From NCBI GenBank assembly GCA_023428545.1, contig JAEYXH010000015.1, forward strand, positions 1 through 64,000: 64,000 bases of DNA, read 5' to 3'. Shown here one piece after another: positions 41,490 through 50,399 of this stretch. Numbering within the stretch: the stretch's first letter is position 1; each line of letters opens with the position of its first letter. A program made the position numbers and the translations under genes. The notes below the pieces were generated by a model that saw only the letters and a program-made list of their open reading frames with translations, was not told the DNA's origin and searched no databases. The stretch comes from Bacteroidota bacterium. Lineage in GTDB: Bacteria > Bacteroidota > Bacteroidia > Bacteroidales > Prolixibacteraceae.

Positions 41490-44192
41490 ATGAAAAAAGC
41501 CAATCTTTTCCAGTTCATAGCGCTATTTTTTCTAGCAGGGATTATTTATTCATGCGGTCCTGCAGATTCACCATCAAAACTGGTTGCTCTGCAGTGCGAA
41601 AATCAGACTGATCCGCTGGGGATCGATCGTGAGAATCCATTGCTAAAATGGAAAATGGAAGATAACCGAAGGGGCGCAGCGCAATCATCCTACCAAATTC
41701 TGGTTGCAACTTCAAAGGCTTTATTGAATAATGATACCGGAGATGTTTGGGATTCAGGTGAAATTAAATCAGATAAGTCAGTTCATGTTGAATATGCTGG
41801 TAACCCTTTAGAATCAGGAAAAAGTTATTTCTGGAAAGTGCGAGTTCGCGACCATGAAGGAAAGTTGTCGCCATGGAGCGAAGTGGCGAAATGGGAAATG
41901 GGAAAATTGAACCCGTCGGATTGGGAAGCTCAATGGATTGCGCGAGATATTAATGAGTCTGTTAGGTCAGTTTATTTGAGAAAGGAGTTTTCAACTGTAG
42001 GTGACGATATCTCGAAAGCGAGGCTTTATGTGACCGGTCTTGGGAATTATGTATTTTTCATCAATGGGAGCAGGGTCGGTAGCGATTTATTGACTCCTGG
42101 CTGGACCGATTATCCTAAGCGGCTTGAATATCAGGTTTATGATGTGGCTGACCTGCTTGAACAGGGTCCCAATGCCATGGGCGCTATTTTGGGCAGTATG
42201 TGGTGGTCTGGTGGCCTGGGATGGCAAGGCGGTGCAAAGTATACAAATGGGCCATTAATGCTCCTTGCCCAGCTTGAAATAGAATATGCCAACGGCAACA
42301 AAGAATGGTTAGGTACCGATACAAGCTGGAAATGGTATAATTCGCCTATTGTTTATGATCATATTTACCATGGCGAAACCTTTAATAAGAATTTAGAAAT
42401 AACTGGATGGAATGCAGCTGGACTTGATGATTCGGAATGGCTTCCCGTGGAGCCTGCTTCATTTGGTGGCCTGCTTGTTGGGCCAAGATTTCCAGCATTG
42501 AGAGAACAGATGCAGATAACACCAGTGAAATTATCCGAACCGGTTCCTGGAGAATATGTATATGATTTAGGTCAGAATATGGTGGGCTGGGCTCAATTTA
42601 TGGTTAATGCACCCCAGGGTGATACCATCACTTTGCGCTTTGCAGAGTTGCTTCATGATGATGGTACGGTAGCCCAGGAGAACCTGAGAAGTGCAAAAGT
42701 TACCGACAAGGTCATAGGAAACGGGAGCCAATTTGTTTGGGAACCCATGTTCACTTATCATGGTTTTAGATATGTGCAGGTATCGGGACTCAAACAGAAA
42801 CCACAACAGACCGATTTGGTGGGCAAGGTGATTCATACTGACCAACCTTTTGTGGGACTTCTTCAGACTTCCAATGAGCTAATAAACAAAATCAACAAAA
42901 ATATAACCTGGGGGCAACGGGGAAACTTCTTTACGGTACCAACAGACTGCCCCCAGCGCGATGAAAGGTTAGGGTGGATGGGGGATGCCCAGATATTTGC
43001 ACCCACTGCCAATTTTAATATGCACCTCGACAGGTTTTGGACCAAATGGATGTTCGATATTTTTGATTCCCAGGATTCTTTCGGCTGGGTAACTGATGTA
43101 AGTCCTGCCATTGTTGTTGGTGGACCATCCAAACCGGGGTGGGGTGATGCCTGCGTCATCATTCCCTGGATGACCTACCGTTATTATGGTAACACTCGCA
43201 TTATTAGTGAAAACTATGATCAGATGAAGCGCTGGGTCAACTATATGCATACCCAGAGTAACGAACTTATTTATATATGGGGAAAGAAGGGTGAATGGAA
43301 CGGATATGGAGACTGGATCGCTGTTGAACCAACCCCATCGGAGCCTATTGGAACCGCCTATTTTAGCTATACCGCCAATTTGCTTTCAAAGATGGCCACC
43401 ATTATTGGAAACACAGAGGATGCAGCCTATTATTCTGAGTTGTCGAACAAGGTTTCTGATGCTTACCAAAAGGAATATTGGGATAATGCGACAAAAACTT
43501 ATCCGGGTGCTACCCAGACTTCCAATCTTCTTCCACTTGCATTCGGGATCACGCCAGAAGAACTGACAGGTCAGGTAGTTAAAAACCTCGTTGAAAAAGT
43601 TCGGGAAAAAGATGTTCACCCAACCACCGGGTTTCTTGGGACGGGATACATATTGCCTATGCTATCAAAATACGGACATCATGACCTTGCCTATCGAATG
43701 ATCAATCAAACTACTTATCCTTCTTGGGGATATATGGTTGAAAAAGGTGCGACATCGATTTGGGAGCTATGGAATTCAGATACCGAACGTCCGGAAGGAA
43801 TGAATTCAAGAAATCATTTTGCTTTAGGCTGTATTGGAGAATGGATGTGGAATACTCTGGCAGGCATCAATATCTCGGACGATGTTCCCGGATTCAAGGA
43901 ATTTATTGTTAAGCCTGAACCTGTGGGGGACCTAAGTTGGGTAAAAGCCAGTTATGAAACAAATTATGGGTTAGTTGAGGTTGATTGGAAGGTAGATGGT
44001 TCGATATTTACCATGAATTTGACGGTTCCTGCTAATACATCAGCAGTGGTAACCATGCCCAATTTGTCGCCATCTGTCTCGGTCATGGAGGGTGGTCAAA
44101 ATGTACTTACAACTGCCATTCCTGGTATTTCGGTTTTGGAGGATGGCTCTTTGAGGGTTCTAGCCGGTAATTATCAGTTTGTTGTTCAATAA
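41490..44192 (+). CDS. GH78 alpha-L-rhamnosidase lipoprotein
   Basis: A 900-residue glycoside hydrolase starting at the ATG at 41490. The longer TTG-started frame would hide the signal peptide. Lipobox IIYSC (Cys22) predicts lipid anchoring. Domains: fibronectin-like N-terminal part (about 30-150), a rhamnosidase N domain (about 160-320), a concanavalin-like domain (about 330-440), the (alpha/alpha)6 catalytic barrel (about 450-800) with CPQRDERLGW (C487-W496), whose acidic pair lies at D491/E492, and a C-terminal beta domain. It releases terminal L-rhamnose from plant or bacterial glycans. No SusC/D pair adjoins it, so it is not in a standard polysaccharide-utilization locus. Confidence 0.93.
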   Translation: MKKANLFQFIALFFLAGIIYSCGPADSPSKLVALQCENQTDPLGIDRENPLLKWKMEDNRRGAAQSSYQILVATSKALLNNDTGDVWDSGEIKSDKSVHVEYAGNPLESGKSYFWKVRVRDHEGKLSPWSEVAKWEMGKLNPSDWEAQWIARDINESVRSVYLRKEFSTVGDDISKARLYVTGLGNYVFFINGSRVGSDLLTPGWTDYPKRLEYQVYDVADLLEQGPNAMGAILGSMWWSGGLGWQGGAKYTNGPLMLLAQLEIEYANGNKEWLGTDTSWKWYNSPIVYDHIYHGETFNKNLEITGWNAAGLDDSEWLPVEPASFGGLLVGPRFPALREQMQITPVKLSEPVPGEYVYDLGQNMVGWAQFMVNAPQGDTITLRFAELLHDDGTVAQENLRSAKVTDKVIGNGSQFVWEPMFTYHGFRYVQVSGLKQKPQQTDLVGKVIHTDQPFVGLLQTSNELINKINKNITWGQRGNFFTVPTDCPQRDERLGWMGDAQIFAPTANFNMHLDRFWTKWMFDIFDSQDSFGWVTDVSPAIVVGGPSKPGWGDACVIIPWMTYRYYGNTRIISENYDQMKRWVNYMHTQSNELIYIWGKKGEWNGYGDWIAVEPTPSEPIGTAYFSYTANLLSKMATIIGNTEDAAYYSELSNKVSDAYQKEYWDNATKTYPGATQTSNLLPLAFGITPEELTGQVVKNLVEKVREKDVHPTTGFLGTGYILPMLSKYGHHDLAYRMINQTTYPSWGYMVEKGATSIWELWNSDTERPEGMNSRNHFALGCIGEWMWNTLAGINISDDVPGFKEFIVKPEPVGDLSWVKASYETNYGLVEVDWKVDGSIFTMNLTVPANTSAVVTMPNLSPSVSVMEGGQNVLTTAIPGISVLEDGSLRVLAGNYQFVVQ

Positions 44193-44210
44193 AAAGAATT
44201 CATAAAAATA

Positions 44211-44247
44211 AAAAATCCACCTGGATATATTCCTGGTGGATTTTTTT
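44211..44247. terminator. bidirectional rho-independent terminator
   Basis: AAAAATCCACC (44211-44221) pairs with GGTGGATTTTT (44235-44245) around a 13-nt loop, with T-runs on both strands. It is shared by the rhamnosidase gene (plus) and the CBM48 gene (minus). Confidence 0.9.
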
Positions 44248-44283
44248 ATGGGTAGATCTGATCCATAAAGGATCCAAAACTCA

Positions 44284-44592
44284 TTACAGATTGATGACAG
44301 AATTCTGTGCATCTCCAAAGCCACTGGGCTGGTATGCATCGGCTGACTCATCATTGACCCAGGTATTGCCATCGAGAAGGTAACGGAACTGATAGCTACG
44401 ACCTGTTTCAAGATCGGCTGCGAATGAAAAGGAACCATCCTTGAGTGCATTCATTTCAAATGAAGACTCGTCCCAACCGTTAAAATCTCCAACAATGTTG
44501 GCTTTGGAAGCTCCGGCTGCAAGCTCTTTGGATAACTTGAAACCAACCTTACAAACAGGTTTCGATTTCAGGAATTGTTTTTTAATGCTCAT
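44284..44592 (-). CDS. stand-alone glycogen-binding (CBM48/isoamylase early-set) domain protein
   Basis: A 102-residue protein that is a single early-set beta-sandwich. Signatures are KSKPVCKVGFKL, ANIVGDFNGWDE, GSFSFAADLETGRSYQFRYL and LDGNTWVNDESADAY, the pattern of CBM48/AMPK-beta glycogen-binding domains. It has no catalytic domain and no signal peptide, so it probably binds glycogen or acts as a regulatory partner of a glycogen enzyme in the cytoplasm. Such small proteins are frequent in Bacteroidota. It is monocistronic and shares a terminator with the rhamnosidase gene. Confidence 0.9.
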   Translation of the reverse strand: MSIKKQFLKSKPVCKVGFKLSKELAAGASKANIVGDFNGWDESSFEMNALKDGSFSFAADLETGRSYQFRYLLDGNTWVNDESADAYQPSGFGDAQNSVINL

Positions 44593-44771
44593 GGTATAAA
44601 ATAATAATTTAAATTTTCAACCAGTAATTCAGGTTGTTAACACTATAACAACTACAAAGGAAAGTAGTTTTTTTGAAACATACGGTATTTATCAAGACTA
44701 TGTTATCTATTTGTTAAGCGCTGGAATTGAATTACTTATTCATGAGCAAGCATTAATGCCTCTGTTATAGG

Positions 44772-46001
44772 CTATGATAGCTTCCGTATTCTTTCCATTG
44801 CCTCGAGAACATTTTGGCGATTGGCAAAAGCCGAAAACCTAAAATAGCCTTCTCCTGCAGGTCCAAAGCCAGAACCTGGCGTCCCCACTACATTGGCTTC
44901 ATTCAGCATTTTGTCGAAAAAGTCCCATGACTTCATGCCTGCTGGTGTCTTCACCCAAATATAGGGTGCGTTTTCTCCACCGTATACGGTATAGCCACAT
45001 TTTTTCAGGCTCTCCTTCATGATACGGGCATTTTCCATGTAGTAACTGACAGTTTGCTCTACTTCCTTTTTTCCTTCAGCTGTGAAGATGGCAGCAGCAG
45101 CCTTTTGTACAGGGTAGGATACGCCATTGAATTTAGTGGTGTGCCGACGGTTCCATAGTTTCTTTACCTGGACTGGATTCCCTGATGCGTCATAAGCCAA
45201 CAGTTCGGAAGGAATGACCGTATATGCCAACCTTGTTCCGGTAAAACCGGCTGTTTTTGAAAGACTCCTGAACTCTATGGCCACATTTTTCGCCCCTTCA
45301 ATTTCAAAAATTGATCTTGGAATGGATTCATCCTGAATAAACGCTTCATATGCAGCGTCGAAAAGTATGATGCTTTTGTGTTCGGTAGCATACTCTACCC
45401 ATTTTTTCAGTTCTACTTTGGTCGCAACAGCGCCGGTCGGATTATTAGGGTAGCAAAGGAAAATCAAATCAGGAACTTCCGCAGGTAATTCCGGAATGAA
45501 GTTATTTTCAGCCGTGCAGGGCATATAGATAATGCCTTCATAATACCCATTTTCCTGCATTTTTCCCGTCTTGCCACTCATTACGGTTGTGTCGGCATAT
45601 ACGGGATAAACCGGATCACAGATGGCAATTTTGTTGTCATTCCCAAAAATCTCCTGTATGTTGCCTGTGTCACACTTTGATCCATCAGAAATAAATATAT
45701 CATCGGCCGGAATATCAATTCCACGGCTTTTAAATGAATGTTGCGAAATCGCACTTCTTAAAAATTCATATCCCTGTTCAGGGCCATATCCTTTAAATGT
45801 CGCGGCATCAGCCATTTCTTCAACACCTTCGTGGAACGCTTTTATGACTGTGGGAGTAAGGGGTTGTGTTACGTCACCAATACCCATTCGGATCACTCGC
45901 TTGTCGGGATTAGCCAAAACAAATTCGTTAACCCTTCGACCAATTTCCGGAAACAGGTATCCTGCAGCCAGTTTTAAGTAGCTTTCATTGATTCTTGCCA
46001 T
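44772..46001 (-). CDS. dapL: LL-diaminopimelate aminotransferase
   Basis: A 409-residue fold-type I PLP enzyme of the DapL family. The cofactor lysine is K249 in [13 protein letters not shown]. Other family elements are [11 protein letters not shown] near 41-50, [33 protein letters not shown] and FDAAYEAFI. It converts tetrahydrodipicolinate directly to LL-diaminopimelate using glutamate, the short branch of lysine and meso-DAP synthesis. This makes DAP available for the cell wall handled by the neighbouring genes. It is a single-gene unit with a -7 element and an inverted repeat upstream. Confidence 0.96.
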   Translation of the reverse strand: MARINESYLKLAAGYLFPEIGRRVNEFVLANPDKRVIRMGIGDVTQPLTPTVIKAFHEGVEEMADAATFKGYGPEQGYEFLRSAISQHSFKSRGIDIPADDIFISDGSKCDTGNIQEIFGNDNKIAICDPVYPVYADTTVMSGKTGKMQENGYYEGIIYMPCTAENNFIPELPAEVPDLIFLCYPNNPTGAVATKVELKKWVEYATEHKSIILFDAAYEAFIQDESIPRSIFEIEGAKNVAIEFRSLSKTAGFTGTRLAYTVIPSELLAYDASGNPVQVKKLWNRRHTTKFNGVSYPVQKAAAAIFTAEGKKEVEQTVSYYMENARIMKESLKKCGYTVYGGENAPYIWVKTPAGMKSWDFFDKMLNEANVVGTPGSGFGPAGEGYFRFSAFANRQNVLEAMERIRKLS

Positions 46002-46033
46002 ATTATCCTTGAATTTATCATTTCATGAAAACA

Positions 46034-46041
46034 CAAAGATA
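46034..46041 (-). promoter_or_regulatory. -7 element (TATCTTTG) of dapL
   Basis: On the minus strand TATCTTTG matches TAnnTTTG and lies 33 bp before the ATG. The -33 position has no TTTG. The inverted repeat at 46066-46102 begins right there. Confidence 0.4.
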
Positions 46042-46065
46042 AAAAGGTTTGATTGTTTTTTTAGT

Positions 46066-46102
46066 CCATGATTAATCAATGGCACTAATTCATTGATCAT
46101 GG
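46066..46102. repeat. imperfect inverted repeat at the dapL promoter
   Basis: CCATGA-(TTAA)-TCAATG at 46066-46081 mirrors CATTGATCATGG at 46091-46102, two 6-bp blocks per arm with a 4-nt insertion in the left arm. It covers the zone just upstream of the dapL -35/-33 position. The rest of the 315-bp gap to 46317 shows no gene. Confidence 0.5.
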
Positions 46103-46316
46103 TTGTCTCGTCATTCGATATTATGAAATGCTGAACAACGAAAAAGTTAAATGATTACCTTAATGTATGGCATTTCAAATAGGTCAAAAAGCATCATGAC
46201 TATATTCAGTTTGCACGAATTCATCACTGAAGTGATTATGAATTTTGACTGGTGGAACCTGCAACAATCTAATCAATAATCCATTACTTTTAGACAGTCA
46301 AACAGATACTGGATTG

Positions 46317-47780
46317 ATGAAGAATAGATTAAGACGCTTTGCCGTTAAAGTAACGATCTCGTTAATTGGTTTACTTTTTTTGCTTTCATCCGGATGTAAA
46401 ACGAAAGAGGTTAAGGACGATAGATTCCTGGAACTTATGAGTTTATACAATGCCGGAAATTTTTTTTCGCTTGCCCAAAGTGCCGATAGCATAAAAAGAC
46501 TTACCCTATCATCCGACATTAATCGTAAGATTGACTCCTTGCTGGATTTGGCAGCACGGTTTAGACTGGAATTCTCCCTGACGGAAAAGGAGGTTGATTC
46601 CCTGTTGAATGATAGGTTGATACAATTTTCTGATGAAGATAAACAGCGCTGGGAAAGAGCAAACTGGCTTGAATATATGGTTATTGACGGTGAGAAACTT
46701 TACTTTAAGAGGACAGTGACTAACCTTGAACTGATGTTAAAGTACTATGGGCACTATTCGTATTTGGCCAATCCCTTCATAATCAATAATGAGGATTCGT
46801 CAAAACTAAGCAATGTCCGAAAGATCCTGGAAGTATCCTCAGGGAGGGGAGAACCTGTATTGCCGGTTCAGATGCAGTTGGAGTACAGCATAAATCTTTT
46901 GCCTGGATCAGTCTTGCCCGGAGAGCTTGTTAGATGTTGGCTCCCATTTCCAAGGATGCTTCCCGGCCGTCAAAATTTACTTGACCCCATTACTTTTTCC
47001 CCTGGTTCAGAGATTATTTCTCCCGAAGATGTACCTCATCGAAGTGTATATATGGAACAGTATGCTGACGCAACAGGTAGCGCTGATTTTTTTGAGAAGT
47101 TTATTTTTGAATCGTCTGCTGTTTGGTTTAATCTTGAAGATGCTGAGATACTTCCTTACGACACAACAGCCTTAATGTATAAGGAATATACTAAAGAACA
47201 GCCTCCACACATTGTCTTTAACGAAAGGATCAATGATTTGTCTGATGAAGTGGTAGGGCACGAAAACGACCCACGCGAAATTGTCAGGCGTATATTTTAT
47301 TGGATTGATGGTGCCATACCTTGGGCTGGTGCTTTGGAATACGGCATAATCCCCGATATTCCAGGATATGTGCTTGATAATTTTAGGGGTGATTGTGGAA
47401 TGAAAACGCTTCTTTTCATGACACTTGCGCGCTATAACGGAATTCCCGTAAGATGGCAGAGCGGCTGGATGTTATTTCCTGATGAGGTTAATTTACACGA
47501 CTGGTGTGAGGTTTATTACGAAGGATTGGGCTGGGTGCCTCTTGATATGTCATTTGGGTTAATGCCTTCTGACGATATTCGGGAGAAGGAGTTTTACCTT
47601 AGTGGATTGGATGGATACAGATTTACAGTTAATTCAGATATTGGTGGAAAATTTCATCCGACAAAGAGGTATTTGCGAAGTGAACCCTGGGATTTTCAGA
47701 GAGGTGAGTTGGAGTCTGATGCCAGAAATCTTTATTTTAACCAATGGAGGTACCGGATGAATGTGGTTTGGTTAAATTGA
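46317..47780 (+). CDS. transglutaminase-like cysteine peptidase, lipoprotein
   Basis: A 487-residue protein starting at the ATG at 46317. The TTG at 46245 would add 24 residues before the signal. Lipobox LLSSGC puts the lipidated cysteine at 27. Residues about 30-200 are a helical domain of unknown type. The C-terminal half holds a transglutaminase-fold domain with a complete triad: C360 in GDCGMKT, H394 in NLHDW and D410 in VPLDMS. Bacterial members are mostly peptidases rather than crosslinkers. It is followed at 30 bp by an NlpC/P60 lipoprotein and then by a dipeptide epimerase, so peptides from peptidoglycan are its probable substrate. Confidence 0.88.
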   Translation: MKNRLRRFAVKVTISLIGLLFLLSSGCKTKEVKDDRFLELMSLYNAGNFFSLAQSADSIKRLTLSSDINRKIDSLLDLAARFRLEFSLTEKEVDSLLNDRLIQFSDEDKQRWERANWLEYMVIDGEKLYFKRTVTNLELMLKYYGHYSYLANPFIINNEDSSKLSNVRKILEVSSGRGEPVLPVQMQLEYSINLLPGSVLPGELVRCWLPFPRMLPGRQNLLDPITFSPGSEIISPEDVPHRSVYMEQYADATGSADFFEKFIFESSAVWFNLEDAEILPYDTTALMYKEYTKEQPPHIVFNERINDLSDEVVGHENDPREIVRRIFYWIDGAIPWAGALEYGIIPDIPGYVLDNFRGDCGMKTLLFMTLARYNGIPVRWQSGWMLFPDEVNLHDWCEVYYEGLGWVPLDMSFGLMPSDDIREKEFYLSGLDGYRFTVNSDIGGKFHPTKRYLRSEPWDFQRGELESDARNLYFNQWRYRMNVVWLN

Positions 47781-47810
47781 TAAATCAGAAACTCCCAAAA
47801 ACCAAGAAAT

Positions 47811-48992
47811 ATGGATTTGAATAAAGCATTAAAATATTATTTACCGATTGCAGTTTTGTTTTTTGGTATCACATCATGTATTAATGAAGGAATTGAGAGC
47901 CTTGATACCAGAATTTCAGAGATAGGGGAGAAGTATGTTCCTGATCACAGGACAGGTATTTTCGAACTACACATTCGACCCGCCGGGAAAAAGCAAATTA
48001 TTGTGAAGGGAGAGACAACGGAATCAGAAGCCAGGGATTCAATTTTTGACGTAATAGCGAAGACAGGATATGAAGTCGTTGATAGCCTGGAGGTTTTACC
48101 TTCATTTTTGCTAGGTGATGAAACAAGGGGGATTGTCTGTGTGAGTGTGGCTAATATTCGAACAAAGCCTTCATATCCTTCAGAACTTAGCACACAGGCA
48201 GTCATGGGTACTCCTTTGGAAATACTGAAGAGAGACAGGGGGTGGCTTATGGTGCGAACTCCTGATCGTTATATAGGCTGGACAAACGATTCATCGGTCG
48301 AAATAATGACAGAATCTGATCTTGCCAGATGGAATTCAGAGAATCGAATCATCTTTACAGGCAGATATGGGACGGTCGATGCGGTAGATGGCAGTCAGGT
48401 AAGCGATCTGGTTTCCGGATCAATTTTGGTTGCTGAAGAAATGGAAAAGGAAATCTACGGAGTGCGTCTTCCAGATGGTAGGAAAGGCTTTACCTTGTCG
48501 AAAGATTGGATTGTTTTCGATACCTGGGCTGATACCATCGTACCTCGCGGCAGTTCGATTGTGGCTTCAGCACTCAGATTTACCGGAATTCCGTATATGT
48601 GGGGAGGTACTTCATCAAAATCATTTGATTGCAGCGGATATACTAAAACGGTCTATTTTCTGAACGGATTGATTTTAGAAAGGGATGCCTCGCAACAAAT
48701 CAAACACGGATTGATTGTGCCTGCCGAGACTAATTTTAATCAACTTCAACCGGGAGACCTACTCTTTTTTGGATCAAAGACTCCATACAGGGTAATTCAT
48801 ACTGGCATCTGGATTGGTAATCATCAGGTAATTCATGCCTCAGGTATGGTGAAGATAGAATCTGTCGTGAGCAGTGATAAACCATATAGTCAGTATTTGA
48901 CTGAAACTTATCTTGAAACCCGACGATTGATTGGTCAACATTCTTTATCAGGGATTGTCAGGATAAAAGATCATCCATGGTATATTAACTGA
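47811..48992 (+). CDS. NlpC/P60 endopeptidase with SH3 domains, lipoprotein (YkfC-like)
   Basis: A 393-residue lipoprotein (lipobox GITSC, Cys23). Two SH3b-like domains lie at about 110-165 (VSVANIRTKPSYPSEL) and 175-235. The NlpC/P60 domain is C-terminal with triad C274 in FDCSGYT, H330 in HTGIW and H342 in VIHASG. The layout matches the gamma-D-Glu-diamino acid endopeptidases YkfC and dipeptidyl-peptidase VI, which cut murein tri- or tetrapeptides to release L-Ala-D-Glu. The next gene, a dipeptide epimerase, would use exactly that product. The lipid anchor means it acts outside the cytoplasm. Same operon as the transglutaminase gene. Confidence 0.92.
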   Translation: MDLNKALKYYLPIAVLFFGITSCINEGIESLDTRISEIGEKYVPDHRTGIFELHIRPAGKKQIIVKGETTESEARDSIFDVIAKTGYEVVDSLEVLPSFLLGDETRGIVCVSVANIRTKPSYPSELSTQAVMGTPLEILKRDRGWLMVRTPDRYIGWTNDSSVEIMTESDLARWNSENRIIFTGRYGTVDAVDGSQVSDLVSGSILVAEEMEKEIYGVRLPDGRKGFTLSKDWIVFDTWADTIVPRGSSIVASALRFTGIPYMWGGTSSKSFDCSGYTKTVYFLNGLILERDASQQIKHGLIVPAETNFNQLQPGDLLFFGSKTPYRVIHTGIWIGNHQVIHASGMVKIESVVSSDKPYSQYLTETYLETRRLIGQHSLSGIVRIKDHPWYIN

Positions 48993-49056
48993 TTAAATGA
49001 GAACCATCTTTATAATGAAAGACAGTTGATTGACATTATATCCTAAATTTATTGAA

Positions 49057-50205
49057 ATGTATGAACGTCGTGATTTTATAAAAAAGACTGGCATGGCAGC
49101 AGGCGCATTTTTAGTTACTGGATCGGGAAATGGATGCAGCGGTCGTGCCTCCGAAAGAAAGGGTGGGCCGCTGAAATTGACTTTTAAACCCTTTGAGCTT
49201 CAATTAAGGCATGTATTTACCCTTGCCGGCAATTCCAGAACCACCACGCCGGTTATCCTGACGCAATTGACCTGTGACGGAATTTCCGGTTATGGAGAGG
49301 CGAGTTTACCTCCTTACCTGGGCGAAACACAGGAGAGTGTGATGCATTTTCTGAGTAATCTGGATCTGACGCAATTCCATGACCCTTTTTTGGTAGAAGA
49401 TATCATGGACTATGTTTTTATGTCGGCTCCCGGAAACTTTGCCGCAAAGGCAGCAGTGGATATTGCCTTACATGACCTGATCGGTAAAATTGCCGGACTT
49501 CCATTGTATCGTTTATGGGGCCTGAATCCTGAGGATACGCCAGATACCAGTTTTACTATCGGGATTGATGAGCCGAAGGTAGTGCAGGAAAAGGTTAAGG
49601 AAGCCTCCGCATATAATATTTTAAAAGTTAAACTTGGAAGGGATAATGACCGGGAGATGATAAACTCAGTTAGGTCGGTTTCCAGGGTGCCAGTATGTGT
49701 CGATGTCAACCAGGGATGGACTGATCGTCAATTTGCCCTGGATATGATTTATTGGCTCAAGGATCAGGGTGTGGTTTTTGTTGAACAACCCATGCCCAAA
49801 GAAGCTGTTGATGATATTGCCTGGTTGACTCTGAACAGCCCTTTGCCAATAATAGCAGATGAGGCATTGCAGGCAAAAGAGGACGTAATGTCATTGTATG
49901 GAGTATACTCGGGAATAAACATTAAACTAATGAAATGTGGTGGCTTGAGAGCTGCACGGGAAATGGTCACACTCGCCAGGGCCATGAAGATGGAAGTGAT
50001 GTTTGGATGTATGACTGAAACTTCATGTGCTGTATCAGCGGCATCACAGTTATCGCCACTTGCAAAATGGGGTGACCTGGATGGAAACTTGTTGATATCA
50101 AACGATATTTTTGATGGCGTAAAAGTAGTGGATGGAAAAATCATACTGCCCGACCGGCCCGGAGTTGGGGTTGAACTGAAACCTGAGAATAAGATATTCT
50201 TATAA
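49057..50205 (+). CDS. L-Ala-D/L-Glu (dipeptide) epimerase with Tat-type signal
   Basis: A 382-residue enolase-superfamily enzyme starting at the ATG at 49057. The active site is complete: K190 and K192 in LKVKLG, metal ligands D216, E243 and D268, and K290 in NIKLMK on the opposite face. These proteins epimerise L-Ala-D-Glu to L-Ala-L-Glu so that ordinary peptidases can use it. The N-terminus YERRDFIKKTG, a hydrophobic stretch and Cys27 form a twin-arginine signal with a possible lipobox, so the enzyme seems to be exported folded with its Mg2+. YkfB/YcjG relatives in E. coli and Bacillus are cytoplasmic. Last gene of the muropeptide operon, ending in a terminator. Confidence 0.9.
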   Translation: MYERRDFIKKTGMAAGAFLVTGSGNGCSGRASERKGGPLKLTFKPFELQLRHVFTLAGNSRTTTPVILTQLTCDGISGYGEASLPPYLGETQESVMHFLSNLDLTQFHDPFLVEDIMDYVFMSAPGNFAAKAAVDIALHDLIGKIAGLPLYRLWGLNPEDTPDTSFTIGIDEPKVVQEKVKEASAYNILKVKLGRDNDREMINSVRSVSRVPVCVDVNQGWTDRQFALDMIYWLKDQGVVFVEQPMPKEAVDDIAWLTLNSPLPIIADEALQAKEDVMSLYGVYSGINIKLMKCGGLRAAREMVTLARAMKMEVMFGCMTETSCAVSAASQLSPLAKWGDLDGNLLISNDIFDGVKVVDGKIILPDRPGVGVELKPENKIFL

Positions 50206-50206
50206 A

Positions 50207-50234
50207 AAAAGGGAGCTCAACAGCTCCCCTTTTC
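50207..50234 (+). terminator. rho-independent terminator of the muropeptide operon
   Basis: GGGAGCT (50211-50217) pairs with AGCTCCC (50222-50228) around a 4-nt loop, followed by CTTTTC and preceded by an A-run. A second small palindrome, GTCAGAT-catt-ATCTGAC, follows at 50260-50277. Confidence 0.8.
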
Positions 50235-50399
50235 AAATGTTAACCCTCAAACACACAATGTCAGATCATTATCTGACGTGAAGTACTACAAAGATAATAG
50301 CAGAATTGATATAAACAACACTTTTGGTTGAAAATTTTCAATAAAATACATTGAATCTCATTAGTTTTACTAAGCAAACTCTGTATAAAGCTGATTAGG

